Assembly (NCBI RefSeq): GCF_036417845.1
Contig: NC_089979.1
Span: 53,544,262 to 53,608,261 of the forward strand
Source of the DNA: Apteryx mantelli
Taxonomy: Eukaryota > Chordata > Aves > Apterygiformes > Apterygidae
DNA: 64,000 nt
Reading direction: 5' to 3'
Every line of letters starts with the position of its first letter. Positions within the stretch are counted from its first letter, which is position 1. The notes under the pieces are model-generated. The model had not been told where the DNA came from, ran no database searches, and was given only the letters and a program-made list of their open reading frames with translations. The position numbers and the translations under genes were made by a program. Positions 9,931-24,200 of this stretch are shown here, one piece after another.

Positions 9931-12900
9931 GTAAGTGTTACTGATCATGTTGCTAGGAGTGGGTCCATAAAGTTAACTCTGAAGAGATTTACTGTGATAT
10001 GTTTATGAGTAGGTGAGTAGCAACCGAAAAAGATGGAAGCAGCAAAAAGAAAACTGCCTGCAGCAAAAGATATTTGCACAAGTGCTCCTGTTCTGCAAAA
10101 ACTTCCTTGCTTAACTTCAGACGCATGTCTTGTACCTCTGGAATAAATATGAGTTTAAAGTTCTGTAGGTCTGGTAAATACTTTTCTTGATATTATAAGC
10201 TTTGAATGTCAGAACTGATGTCATCTATGTGCATATGCAGTATGGTTGATATATAATTACTTTGAGATCTAAAACTTTAATCTACTGGTATGCTCATGAC
10301 ACAATTTAAATTGTTATACTTTTTTTACATATTTGTTGGAGGATATCTGAGTGTATGTATATGTATAAAAATGTATGCATATAAAACTTCCTGCAGAAAT
10401 ATTTTTGATAATGGGCAATGATGCATTAAAACCACCTGACACCACCAAGAGGCTGCTATGCTGAAGTTGCTTAGATTTAAATGCCTATGTTACAGTTTTC
10501 TTACATGAGCAATAGATGAAATGGTAGAAACAGTAATCACTTGAATCCTTCCCCCTTCTCCCCCAGGAAGGACAGAGGAACATTTGGGAAGCTGAGCATG
10601 AGCAAACCTACGTCTGGAACTTCTGAAAGAAAAGTCAGCTTTTTTGGCAAAAGGTATTGATTGTTCCACAACATTTTGTAATTTTTGTCCGTTATGAGAG
10701 ATTTTCATTACAGGGAAAAAATGGATGTGAGGACAGAAGATCTTCAGGTCTACCTTCCCTCCACTCATTGATCATTAAACAATAATGCTGTGGAGCAGGA
10801 ATAGCTTTGAGAGCTGTTCCTCTTCTTGGGAATGATATGCACTACATAACTTGCAGGGTTGCCTAAGACACTGACTTATTTAAGGAAGAACAATCCTCTT
10901 CAATACAGCCTTGGGAGATGTTTTTAATATCCAGATTTTGATCAAGCTTTCCTACAGATGTGCCAGTCTGGCTGCCTAGGCTTATATTTTGCTTCTTCAT
11001 TCAGAAAAACAGGTATCTTTTTGCAGAAAGATTTAAAACATGAGAAATCAAGAATAAATGAGGCACAAATCATGCAAAAGAAGAATCACATTTATGATAT
11101 TCTCTGCCTTAGTTTCTTTTTCAGTCTAAGATGCAAACCTTCCAAAATCCTATAGTCTTTCAGCTTTCCCGGCCTTCCAACAGGCCACACAATCTGAGTT
11201 CATGGCTCTCTGTGTTCTGATGTCTGTTGGTATCTTCTTTGACAGGACTCCACTCTTGCAGGGATCTGCTCCTTTTAATTATTCCTTAAATATTTTAGCT
11301 TTCATGAACCACTTACATCATTTTGTTTCTTCACCTTAGGGCAATTTTTCCACTCTTATAAAACTCCTTTTCTTTAGATAAACTGAAGGAAATATTCACC
11401 CAGGATGTAGTAAGCTCCCTGTTGTCAGTGGGCTTCACTTGTTCCGAGTTGATGTTTTTTTCTATCATTCTAGTTAAAGAGAAACCTTCAGGTATCCTTG
11501 AAACATAAAGACAGCAAATGTAAGGACTTAAAAATATTCTGAGTTTTTGGCTATAGATATTGTCACAAGAATTGTATATTATTTTTGTTGTTAGAACTAG
11601 CAGTGTTGGAGGTTCACGCAACAGTCAGTATGGTGTGTTTGGTACAGAAAAGATCAAGGATCCCAGGCCGCTTCATGACAAGGCATACATTCAACAATGT
11701 ATCAAACAGCTCTGTGAGGTAACTTGTTCATTTTAAACATTTATTTTAAATTATTATTTGATTTATTTAATTTTATTATTATTTATTTAAATTATTTTTA
11801 ACATTTGTTTTACATAATAAAAGATTAATCAAAATATTTATTTTTCATGGCTTCAATTTTAGATTTTATCTATTGACTGATTTGCTACTTTAATGTTTCT
11901 TTTTCTCAGCTTCTTGTTGAGAATGGTTATGCCCATAATGTCTCCATGAAATCACTACAGTCTCCATCTGTTAAGGATTTCTTAAAAATCTTCACTTTTA
12001 TCTATGGCTTTCTCTGCCCTTCTTATGAACTGCCTGATTCAAAATTTGAAGAGGAAATTCCCAGAGTTTTTAAAGAGCTTGGGTAAGATTGTCATTGTCA
12101 GTTTATTATGCTAAATAGATGTTGTAAAGCTAGAAATTAGAAAGCTAAGGGTTCTGTATTATTGCTGCGGAAAGAGGACAGGCTTGTTTATTGACATTAG
12201 ACTCTGTAACTACAATGTTGTGATTATTTTGCTTTATTATTGGTAAGCTCTGATTTCAGTCTTTGGTTCCTAGACTTTATTGTATATCTTCTATTTAAAC
12301 TTGCAGAACTATAGCATCTTAGAAGCTTGCTTTGTAACTTAAAATCTAATAACTATCTTTATTTGTATTAGACTTCGAGAAAACACTTTCCTGAATGAAA
12401 ATTTCAGTTTTGGCCTCAATTTGGCAGCCTGTGACAGACTGGCTCATTGTAGTCAAATGCAAGCACTAAAAATGACTTCAAAATATTGGCTCTGCCCATT
12501 TAGTTTAAAATCAGTTTTCCTGAAATTTCTCTCATTCTGCATTCAAAGAGAGGGGAATAAAATACTAATAAGTAGCTGAGTGTTTTCTTTCTTGTTCAAT
12601 GCGGTAAGTTTTTGGAATTATTAATGCTTTCCAAAAAACCCTACCTGTTATTAAGGGTCATTTTTTCAGTCCTATAGAAAAGTGAACAATATTTTACTTC
12701 TGTAGCTTTCTCTGAGCCCATGATGTTGTCAAAGACTTCTTGTGATAGTGTACTTAGTTTATGTTTTATAGTGCCAGGTCTCCTTAGCTGTGTATGTCTG
12801 TTCTATTCACTTCTCAGTATTTTAAGAAATTGTTTTAATCTATAACATTTGAAACTGCTGATCTAGCTGAATCACTGAGAAGAAAGTTGCTCTCCAGAGG

Positions 12901-15229
12901 CCTTACTCTGCTCACTGAGAATGTAATCCTGGATAAAATGACTTATTTTGAGAACTCACTTTAAGAAATCTTTTGAGAGTTAGAAAATAGACCTAAATAA
13001 TTCATTTTTAAAAAATCCTCAAGCTAAGTTCATGAGTGCTTATTTGGAACTGTCAGTTTATCATAGCTTTTTGTCCTGTGTTTCTAAAATAACTTTGTGC
13101 AGCTGTCTGTCTAAAGTTGAATTAAATTTTGCACTTCTCTGTTCCTTGCATTTCAGAAGGCTTTGAGAGCATGTCTGTAATTAGCAGAATAGCATCTGTG
13201 TATTCCATATTTATAAGTAACATTAATAGTTTGATATGCAGCTGTTCTGAAATGATGCCTTTTCTGTTATTGCATAATATTAAGCTAATCATCAGCTGCT
13301 TTTTTGTTTTCAAAGCACATTTTGACCCCAAGAAGCAAAAATTTTGCCCTATAAGAACAGGGCTTCTGTGTCTTAGTTTCTCTTCTTACGTGTTAGGAAA
13401 TCCTTCAGGCTTGCACATCCAGTTTGAATAGAGGCTAGGCATCCATTGGACTATTTTTCCCTCCTTTGTGTGTGTTGCCTTTGCACTGAGATCTGTCTCA
13501 TTTATCACATCTTCATAGGGCTCCCGCTCCTTTTCCCTGGTACTGCTGTGCCCTCCTCTCTTCCCATAGTAGCTTCAGAAGGCAAAAGACAGATCTGATC
13601 TGAGAGTAAGTGGTACCAAGAGAGACAAAGCAACATAATAAGCTGACTAGGGGAAGGGGAAGAGGCATCTGGGCAAAGGAGTTTATGAAGAAATAGTTTA
13701 CACTTCATATGAGGCCTTAATTTTTCCTAATCTTTGCACATGCTACAAATATCCATTTCTTCATTTCCAAAATAAGAAACCCATCACAGTGGAACTGTGC
13801 TGTAAGAACTCGGCTTATCTCTTCTTGATGTACAGTATAAAGTGCAATTAAGTTTATTCTTCCTTGTGTGCCTCAAAACCTAAATGTAAAATTGTGCTCT
13901 TTTGCTTTAGTCACTTTTTTCACAGCTATTAAAAATGTGTTTTCTTTTCCCTTGTAGGTACCCTTTTCCTTTGTCAAAAAGCTCAATGTATACAGTGGGA
14001 GCACCACACACATGGCCTCAGATTGTCACAGCTTTGGTTTGGTTAATTGATTGTGTCAAGGTAGCATCTGACTTCTTTAAGCCAGATAATTCCAATTTTC
14101 AGGCTGGAATGCTGTTTTCAAAAAAGATCTTTTAACAGCTTTCTAAAAATGCCTTTGTTGTTTCTTATTTATGTGAAGAAAAAGTAGGTATTCTTCTTTG
14201 CCACCATGAAGCTAGCCTTTAGGCGTACTTTTAGTAACCTTTAAACTAATGTTTAATGTTTACTAATGTGTAAACTGAAGTTTTTAATGTTATGCTGTAG
14301 TTTAAAAAAATAAATAAATTTGTGTATGAGAAAGCAAAAATAATTTATTGTATATATGTACATAAAAATGTTGTGAAAAGTTCATAGGTATAATCAGGAC
14401 TGTTAAAAATGTATTTTTGGTGAAGAAACTTCTTGTGACATCTGTCACCTCCTAAATTTAAAGTTGAAGGATGGAATTTTCAATAGCAACTATTCAAGTG
14501 ACCCATGATTGTATGGGGGGGGGGTGTTTTTGTTATAGTGGTAACTCACAGTTGTTGCCAGCTTACGTCTGAGCCATATTTGGAATTGGGACCAGTAGTT
14601 CACCACTGCTGAATTGGGCACACTTGAAAATCCCATGGTTCTTGCTGAAAAATGTGACTTATCAAGGCAATTTAGCAGTGTTGACTGTCCAGTGAATGCC
14701 TCTTCATCTGTGCTTTTAGTCAATATAAGACAGTAGCGCTACTCTGATTTGACTGGTCACTTGCTCTGAAGCAGCATCGTTACATCTTACTTGCTGAAAT
14801 CCTAATCCAAAGTTACTCTGCTTATCACAGACATGAAACTATTATGAAAACTAAGCAAGATCATCAAATTTGCTCTTTGTATGTACATTTATGCCTTTTA
14901 GCTGTATTCTGCTATAAGGGAAAATGCACCATCGTTTGATGATGGACAGAGCTGGGGAGGAGAGACAGATGATGGAATTGTACATAATAAGGTACCATAA
15001 AAAAGTAAATGATTATCATAATTGTTTAGTTACAGCATATGACAAAATTCAGCTGAACAATTTAAATATATAACACAATATATGACTTCAGTCTCCTAAT
15101 GTTAGGAGCAGTACAGCATAACTTCATTGTAAAAGTAAATGTAATGGCTTCAGTTGGCATCTTCTTAGTTTGCCATGTAAAAAACAGTGGAGATACTGAA
15201 TTTAACTCGAGTACTTAAAGTAGCTTGCT

Positions 15230-15261
<32 letters not shown>

Positions 15262-18200
15262 TAGATAAATAGTACTATCCAGGTTTAACTTTCAGTGTTA
15301 ACTTGCAGCAGATGTTCGGAAAGGCTGTATGATGTGCCAGAGCATAGAGTTAGTGAATTGCAAAAAATCAAATTAAAACAGAATTTTGAATTTTGAACTA
15401 AGGTTACAAACCGGACAGTTGACAAGCAGAAATGCTTTTAAACTAAATGTATACATAGATCTTGTGTGTGTGTGTGTGTGTGTGTGTGTATTTGTGAATT
15501 GAAGCAAAATTTACAATACTGGCTTAATTCTTTCTGCAAGATCTGCAATTTAAAGTCTCTAGCAATTTGACCCTTTGGGTAACCTTCTTTTAATTCTAAC
15601 ATTAATTCTCTGACATCTGTAAATCTGAAGTATAGCATTCATATTTACTGAAGAGCTCCACTAAACGGAGCTACAGTTCCTATAAACTTAGAGGATCATA
15701 TGGTCTAAGGTGATAAACTTAAATATTGTGTTTACTATCCTGGTTAGGTATCCAAAGAAAATCAATTAAGTGTTTCTAACCCCTTTTTAATAATGCTAGA
15801 TGCATCCTTTTGTCTGAATATCATCTGCTGACACTATTTTTTTAAAAAAGAAAACAAACAAGAAAAGATGCCCACAAGTAGACTTTTTACAGAAAGAAGC
15901 ACAGTCAAACTTGTAAAAGATATTTTTGCCTCTGTATAATTCTATTGGTTGAGTAGATTTGGACTGTTTAGCTATCTTACAGCCCTTTGAATCTTCATGA
16001 AAGCTTTTTAAATTGTTTTCAGCTTTTCGTGGACTACACTGTGAAGTGCTATGAGCATTTCATGAAAGGGGGAGATACTTTTGAAGAATTTGATGCAGAA
16101 GTGCAGTCAAAATTAAGTAAGTTTTCATGTCTTAATGAAATATTTAATTGTGTTACTTGTTTCTTTTCTCCTAGCATCAGATTTGCTCGGTTTACAAATA
16201 AGAGTGATTTGAGATAAGGAAAGCTGAAATTCCCAAACACCTTAGTTACACTGACTTAATTCTGTTTTATGCATTGTTACCAGTACAGACAGACAGGTCA
16301 CGCTCTGCTGTCAACTGTGCCTGTGTAGTCCTGCTGTTTTCAATGACTTTGTAATGACAGAAAAGCAGTATGCAGGTCTTCAGGTGCAAATTCCAGCTGG
16401 GCAGATCGTTCTTGTTTCTTTAAAAAAAAAAAAAAAAAAAGGAAAAATTTCTCACTAAAGGCTGCAAATTTGATGAGCAAGAAGGTTCAGCTTCTTCAAA
16501 AAGCTCTGAAAACAGTCTGTGAGAGTTCCATACCCTATTGTGAGGATTCCCAAGTATGACTCAAACCGGCACTTGTGTTTGCCTTCAGAGAGCTGGAAAA
16601 TGAATTTTTTTGACTCATTTGTTTCCTCACCTACAGAAATGCAACAGAGAATGTGGGAACAAGGAGGGAAACTAGTTCTCCCCTTCTGGGCCCTCTTATG
16701 CGAAGCAGACTCAGGACCCTTCTATTGTCAGCAGGAACCATCAGTTGGAGAGGAGACAAATTCCCAGACAGAAAGATGTTAGTAGGAAAAAGTAATCATG
16801 CAGTTGTTTGGCAAAAACTGAGGGAACTGGGAGAAAACATGGCTTAAGATGCAGAGTAGTACATGGGTGAAAAAGGAACATACAAATGAGACTACCCTTG
16901 AAAAGCTGGAACAGATGAAACTCTTATAACAACCCCTATTGCTACAGTGTGGGCTATATGAGAGTTTGGAAACTGACCTCACAGCAGTGATTTTAGCTTT
17001 TGTATGACTCCAAGACCGACAAACTTGTTTGGATTATTTTGCGTATTTGCTTTGTAATGAAAGTTTTTAATGTAAGATGCGTTTTAGTTTTCAGTTTAAA
17101 AAAAAAAAAAGTTCAGATAATGGGTGTTCATTGTGCTGAAACTATAGCAATTATACAGGTATTCAGTATAGATTATGATATTCAGTGAGATTAATTTATA
17201 TCACTTTTTTTCCCCCCCCCCAGAGGATTTATTTAACATAGATGAATTCCAGATAGAAGGTTTAGCTGCAGAAAACAAAAGGCTTCACGAAGAGATCGCA
17301 AGACTAGAAAAAGAAAGGGAAAGTGAGCCGGTTAGTGAACTGTGTCTGTGCTCATGCATGGGGGGTGGAGGGGTGGGGACCTCACTTCTTTTTCAGTTAT
17401 TGACCCTGGAGGTACTCTATCATTATTCTATAGCAAGATACTCATAATACATTACGAAAAATGGAAAATTGTTTTTAGTGTTCTAGAAGATTCTAATTAG
17501 CCCTGGCTATTACAGACTGTACCACTGTAGTAGAATGCGTTATTGTGGAGTCTTCAGTGACAGTTTGTTTGTCATTGTGCAGATATTTTCAAATTATGAG
17601 ATCTTGCATTGGCTGAAATCTTAATGAAATAGTTGAACCATTGTTTATTTGAACTTCAACAATATCTCTTCCAAATATTTGTAGAACTTTTTAAGGGATG
17701 GGAGTATGGAAAGCAGTGGTAACCATCAAAATATATTTTGGGGAAAGTATTGTGTTTGAAAAGACAGTTTCTGTTTCTAATACATCATTAAATTCAAAAT
17801 GGGTTAGTGGCTGTGCAGCTGGCAACTTGAGATTCCAGCCTGCACACCAAATGTGGTTGTTTCATTCCTAACTTTACTTGCCCTTAGTTTCACCTGCCCT
17901 TTGTGTATTATTGTAATACTTCCGAATTACCTATGTCAGGAACTTCATTTATGCAACACCTAATGCAAACCGGAAATGTCAAATACTAAAAAGCAAGAAT
18001 TAAGATGCAAATCATCTTTTCAGCCTCTTTTTATTATTAAAGACTTAGACTTGAGTAAGATGCCACAGATGTAAACACGGAAGAACTTTGATTAATTTTT
18101 TTATTTATGCTGTTAAGACTGACTATAATTATTCTATTGTCCTGTCTGGAAAGTAAAATAATTATTGTAGATAATAAACTAGTGGTTGTTCTTTCCATCC

Positions 18201-21200
18201 ATTTACTAGGATCGTTTAGTATCTCTGCGAAAGCTGAAATCTTCATTGCAAGCAGATGTCCAGAAATACCAGGCTTATATGGCAAATCTAGAATCTCATA
18301 CAACCATCCTTGATCAGAAAATGAAAGGTGTTAATGAAGAAGTTGAGACAGCAGGTAAGAAAGGTTCCGGTCACAGATGGTTGGTGAAGCTAGAAATAGC
18401 TTTAGAAGTATTTTATAATTCTCAGCTTCGCAAGTGTGAGATGCTTTGTATCACGACTGTACAAATTAATTTTGCTAAATGGATTTCTAATAAAGAAATT
18501 TTTTTGGCTGATAGCCATTTGTACACTAGAAACATGAAATGTAGATAACTACTCACCAAAATATATAGATTGGGTTAAACTATATAGGCTGGTATTTTAT
18601 ATCCGTTTTATGAATGTTTTGTGAATTTAGAAATGGAAGTAGAAGCAATGAAACAGGAAAATGCCCGCCTCCAGTACATCTTTGATAACCAGAAGTACTC
18701 CGTTGCGGACATTGAGAGAATAAATCATGAGAGGAATGAGTTGCAGCAAACCATCAACAAACTGACTAAGGAACTAGAAGCAGAAGAACATCAACTGTGG
18801 AATGAGGAGCTAAAATATGCTAGAAATAAAGAGGCGGTATGTGAAAATACTGCTACTCTGAGAGGCAGCTGTCAGTTTTCATTATACAAAATTAAACTTG
18901 AGACTTGGCTATTGCTAACTTCTTTCCTAAATGATGGAACAATAGCATGGATGTCTCTTAACAGCCTCAAAAAAATTACAGAATTGATTTCTGTTTATAT
19001 TCTCTCTGAAAAGTTTTCTTTTTTCTTTTTTCTGTTTTGAGCATAATGTAAATGTATTCTTTCTATGTTTTTCTACACCATCAGGGACACAGCAAGAATA
19101 TGCACTACTGCCAGCTCCCACTGTTAAAGCAGCAACAGCTTTGATGACATTAGGCTGAAATTGTTTGTGTTAAGATTTCATGTCAAGGAAGTAATGGAAA
19201 ACTAGTGCTTTGAATCGATATCTCTACATGCATTTAGAGCCAAACAAGTCTCTTATGTGGAATTTCTTTTAGAAACTTTTTAAGGGACAAATTAATTCCC
19301 TTGTCTTACAGAATGAAGAAATGCGTCCCTCTAAGTGGTGGGATTTAAAAGCTGCTACTTTGCTAGATAGAGAATTAAAAAACACTTGTTTCAAATATGT
19401 TTTGTATTTGGCAGGGCTATGGCTTATCAAGCACTTGATATCATCTTAAATTCCTCTTAGTGTACAAGTTTGAAGCACATAAAACTGAAAAAGATATCTT
19501 GCTTGATATTTTCATATAAATGGCACCCATGCATCAGAAAAGAGACCATTTTATAAGCTATGTCTACAGGTATGCTTAAGTTAAAATATGTTATTAGGAA
19601 GTGTACATACATCAGGTATTTGCTGCCAAAATTAATGAGAGAAGGAATATCAATATGATGACTGATCATTCTCTTAGTAATTTGTAGCATTTCCAAATGT
19701 ACTTCTCCTTTTCTGTCAACTAATTTTCAAAAAGTTGAGGTAGGAAAAAAGAATAGCACGAGTAGCCAAAATCGCAGGTGAAACTTCTCAGAGCAAACTC
19801 TGAAAGAAACATAAAACTGCACTTAAACCAAAAAATGCAAACTTCTGAACTGTCAGTACTTACAGCTCTTGCATACTGTGACATGTCCTGGAAATATGTT
19901 CCTAAAGAGCAATTCAGACACCTGTTTCAAATATCATAAGAGTACTTTTTGCAAAGATTTTCATCTGTATTTTTCTAAGATTTTGCCCTTTCTCTTCTGA
20001 ATAGATCGAAACACAACTGGCAGAGTATCATAAACTGGCTAGAAAGCTGAAATTAATTCCAATAAGTGCTGAGAATTCCAAAGGCCACGACTTCGAGATT
20101 CAGTTTAATCCTGAGGCAGGACCAAATTGCCTAGTCAAATACAGAACTCAGATTAAGGTAAGTAGCATCAAGTGCACCAAATGTTTCCATTAACATTCTC
20201 ATAAGAATATATTTCCAAGTGTTCTTTGGAAGTGTTGGGAAGGCCACTCTTAAACTTTCCATGAAACTTCAGTGAAAAGCTTCTGTGATGAACTGACATA
20301 ACTACATTGTGCTATTTTGGAAGGAAATTTGTCATCAGAAGGTACAGCAGCATAAATAAAAACTGGAGAGAGAAAAGATGTACTGGGATCCCTCTTAATT
20401 TACACTAACAATCTGGCTAATGCAATTTTTCATGTATATGTGTTACAGGCTCCCCTTATGGAGATCATAAACCAGACTGAGGAAGAAATTAGAAAAGCTA
20501 CTCACCGGAAAATGAGTTTGGAAGATACTTTAGAACAGGTATGTTTTGGTCAATGAAGATTAGGATCAAGTCATCATAACGGTATCTGCCAATATCGATT
20601 GACCTTTTGGACAGGTGAAGGGTTTTTTGGGGGAAGTAGTAAGAGGATTGCTCTAATTATGATGGAGCCTAAAAGCTTTTGTGAGAATTAGGGTCTCTCT
20701 CTGTTAGCTGAAACAATGTGCATTGAAGATTATGCAGTTACATATATTTGATAACCATAAACATTGGAAAGATTTGTTTTTAATATTTTAATAAGCTGCC
20801 TATTCCAATCTGGTTGCCTGGCTTACCATCACTGACTAGTTGTCATCAGGAAGATTTCTAGCAATACTGGATTCTGGAACGTTTGGAACAAGGAAAATTT
20901 CTGGTCAGATAGCATGTTGCAATATGCACTGCCACTTGAAGAACTTAAGGCACCAGCTGCAAAATTACTGTTACTGGGAAACATTTAATGATCTAAATTT
21001 TATGCTAAATTTTGTATGGAGATTTCCAAAAACCCATTCTCATTGAAGGTTACAGGTTACTCTTTCAAAAAGCATAAAAGCCTCTGGAAAGCTTTTTGGA
21101 AAGTCAGTATGATTTGGTTGAAACCAAACCTTGAGGCTAAAGTGTTGAAAACATATTAGTATATTTTTCTAAACCATGAATAATTGACATTGAAAACTTA

Positions 21201-24200
21201 GGCCTCTAATATTCAAAGCTTAATCTTCTAGAAAAACCTCCATTTCCAGCACAAGATCCTTTAAAGGCAGCACAAACTTTTATTAGCATTATATGTACTG
21301 AAGTTTTTTTTTTTCATCCCTCTTTCCTTGGAAAATTAGGATTATGTGGCAAAAGATACAACTGCATAGATACCAAATGGCACTTAACAATTCTTTATAT
21401 TTGTACCTAATAGAAATTGTTTTAAATATGCACTTCCAGTTTAAATGAATGTTTCTCGACTATCACAGTTGTTGTCTGTGATGGCATGAAGTTATACGTT
21501 GGATTTCTTTTTTTTTAATACTTTTTCTTAATCACATTTTTATTTCTAGGTGAACACAATGATAGAGGAGAGGAAAAGCAGTGTGAAAATGCTGAAAGAA
21601 GAAGCTGAAAAGCTGGATGATCTTTACCATCAGAAGCTTAAGGTAGAACTTTTTTATAGGTTGATGACAATGAAAAATTTATCCTTAATGAAAAGTTGTG
21701 CTTTGGTTTGTTTGTTTGGTGGTTTGTGGTTTTTTGTTTGTTTGGTTGGTTTTTTTTAAGTGATCCATCCATTATGGTAGATCTTATTTTGATATATTTC
21801 TTTTTGTGTTTATACATTGTTTTGGGAGGAGAGGGGGGATTGGAGAGAGAGCATCTGCCCTCTCCTCCTTCCACCCATCTTGTCTTAGATATCTGAGAAA
21901 AATTTTCACAATTCCTGTTTCTGAGAAGCTTAAGCCAATTTTAAATTAATAATCAAGGCACAAGAGTGTTTTTATCTCTACACAGGTTATGTAACAGTTT
22001 CCCTAAAGAATGCAGTTGCTAGAGAATGCTACACTAGTCTATTGAGATTTGAATGAAATACTAGTTCTGTGCAAGCAGGTAAATCGGACAAAAAGGAAAA
22101 ATTGTTGTTCGCAGGCTGTTTAGTTCACTTATTTTTTCATGACGATCTTGTTTTATTTTGCCCATCTGGAACATAGGTCACCATTAGGTTGTTGCAGATG
22201 ATGCAGTGTTCTTTCATTCTCTTCAGAAATATTTCTTATTTTAGGAGAGTCAGTTTCCATTTTCTCCTAAGACAATCTGGTATCTTGCTTTGGCAGATCC
22301 TGTAAATCATAAGTTACTACATCCACAGAAGCAGCCACATCCACCTATTGACCTCAGGATGTCTCGGAGCATGTGCTTGAAGCAGATTTCTGCCTTGTTT
22401 ACTCAGTTTAGTGCATAATAAATATTATTACACTTTGTACTAAATGTGTTATTACTACATTAAAATTGGGGAAAACATTATTTGACTAAAAGCACATGTT
22501 AAATATTTTAGTGTTAGTGATATAAAACTGTTTTCTTTATTTCCTCTCCCCACCAAGGTGGAGCAGTTCCTTTACTTTTACTCACCTTTACTTTTGGTTT
22601 AGCAACAAACATAGCCCTCCCAGTTAACAACTAAGTGGCTGCTTCAATACATTTTGAGTTGTTTAACAGCATGTCTTTTGAGGTTTTGGGGGGGGGGGCA
22701 CAGTGCTCAGGAGAAAAAATGCTTTTTGAACTAAGCTGATGTTTAATATGTTTGCTCTTTCAAATCTAAACTTCTGTGATGTAACCATAAAACAGAGGAC
22801 TATATCATTGCTAACATCCTGCTTAGGTGGCTGAAGGCAATTGATTTAGTTTATTGCTTTCAAACGCACATGAAAATCATCTTTTAATCTTTGCCATGCA
22901 TGTTTTTTGCTGTTACTTAAGCTCATAAAATATTAAATAGCTAGTGGACAGGTTATAATGAGACATAGTTATGTAATTCTTCATATATATAAAAATGCTA
23001 TCCATAAGTTAAATTACTGAAACATCATACTTCAGAAATAATTGTGTAATACTAAACTTTACCAGAACTGAATGTTTAGTGATGGTAGAATTCGTTTAGC
23101 TTCTTTTGTGCATTTAAGAGTATTATGTATATTGTCAGCAGTGTCTTTCTCCCTGGAGAGATGACTAGTTATATTTTGTATGCGCCTTTCGGAGCCAAAA
23201 GAGAAAAGTGTTTTTCATTCAACGTGGATTTAAAAAATATATATATATATAGTCTGTGATGTTACAATTCTAAGTTATTGAGAGAGTAAGCACATAAATT
23301 ACATTTTTTTTCACATGAACTTTGAAGGGAAGATAGCTGCAACACAAATTTTGAAATGAGGATGAAGGAATAAGGGGAAGGTTAGGTTGGTTTTGACTGT
23401 AGGACAATACAGAAATTTTAATTTGGAGCAATGAGTGTGAAGTTACTTCTGTGGTGAATTGCTAATTCAAGTATCAAGATGAGTAATATTCAGAAATTTC
23501 CTAATTATTTCCTAATTTATGTCATTTTTCTCTTTGCTATTATTTACAGGAGGCAGAAGAGGAAGAACAAAAATGTGCAAATGAGCTGGAATTGTTAGAG
23601 AAGCATAAACACTTACTTGAGAGTGGTGTCAATGAAGGTCTCAGTGAAGCCACAAATGAATTGCATGATATTCAGCGACAGTAAGGCCCATAACATTAAG
23701 TTTTGAGTTGTGGGTGTTTTGGGGTTTTTTTTGTTGTTGTTGTTTTGGGTTTTTTTTTAAGGATAAAGATGTTCTCTTAAGTTCTAACATATCTAGTATC
23801 CTATAAATGAATATCTAAAATTCTTCAGTGAGCAGCTACTCATCTCAGTGTACTGATTTCATAAATTTACAGTTGAACAGTATTTGTCCTAGGCACTTGA
23901 TATTTTGTTAGGAAATTTAAAAAGTCTGTTCTATCAGTGTACTCCTGTTTTTCCATGTACCTTTATAATATGTACAGTTGTAGTAAGGATATTAGTTTGT
24001 TTCCAAACAAACATACTTGACCAACCACATTATACATGTTAAAATCATGAAAGACTATTCTGACTCTAAATATAATGCTCTAAGGTGCTTTTTTCTCATA
24101 TTGATAAGCATGGTATGGTCCTTTTTCTTCTAAGTTAGGTATTAATAAACAAATATAGCCTGATCTAATTTAATGAATTTATGAATAATCTGACAATGTA

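Noticed and set aside
13935-14135. Readthrough extension of NDC80 coding exon 5 as an alternative C-terminus
   Set aside because: Similarity to NDC80 ends exactly at the GT donor at 14061; the rest is intron translation.
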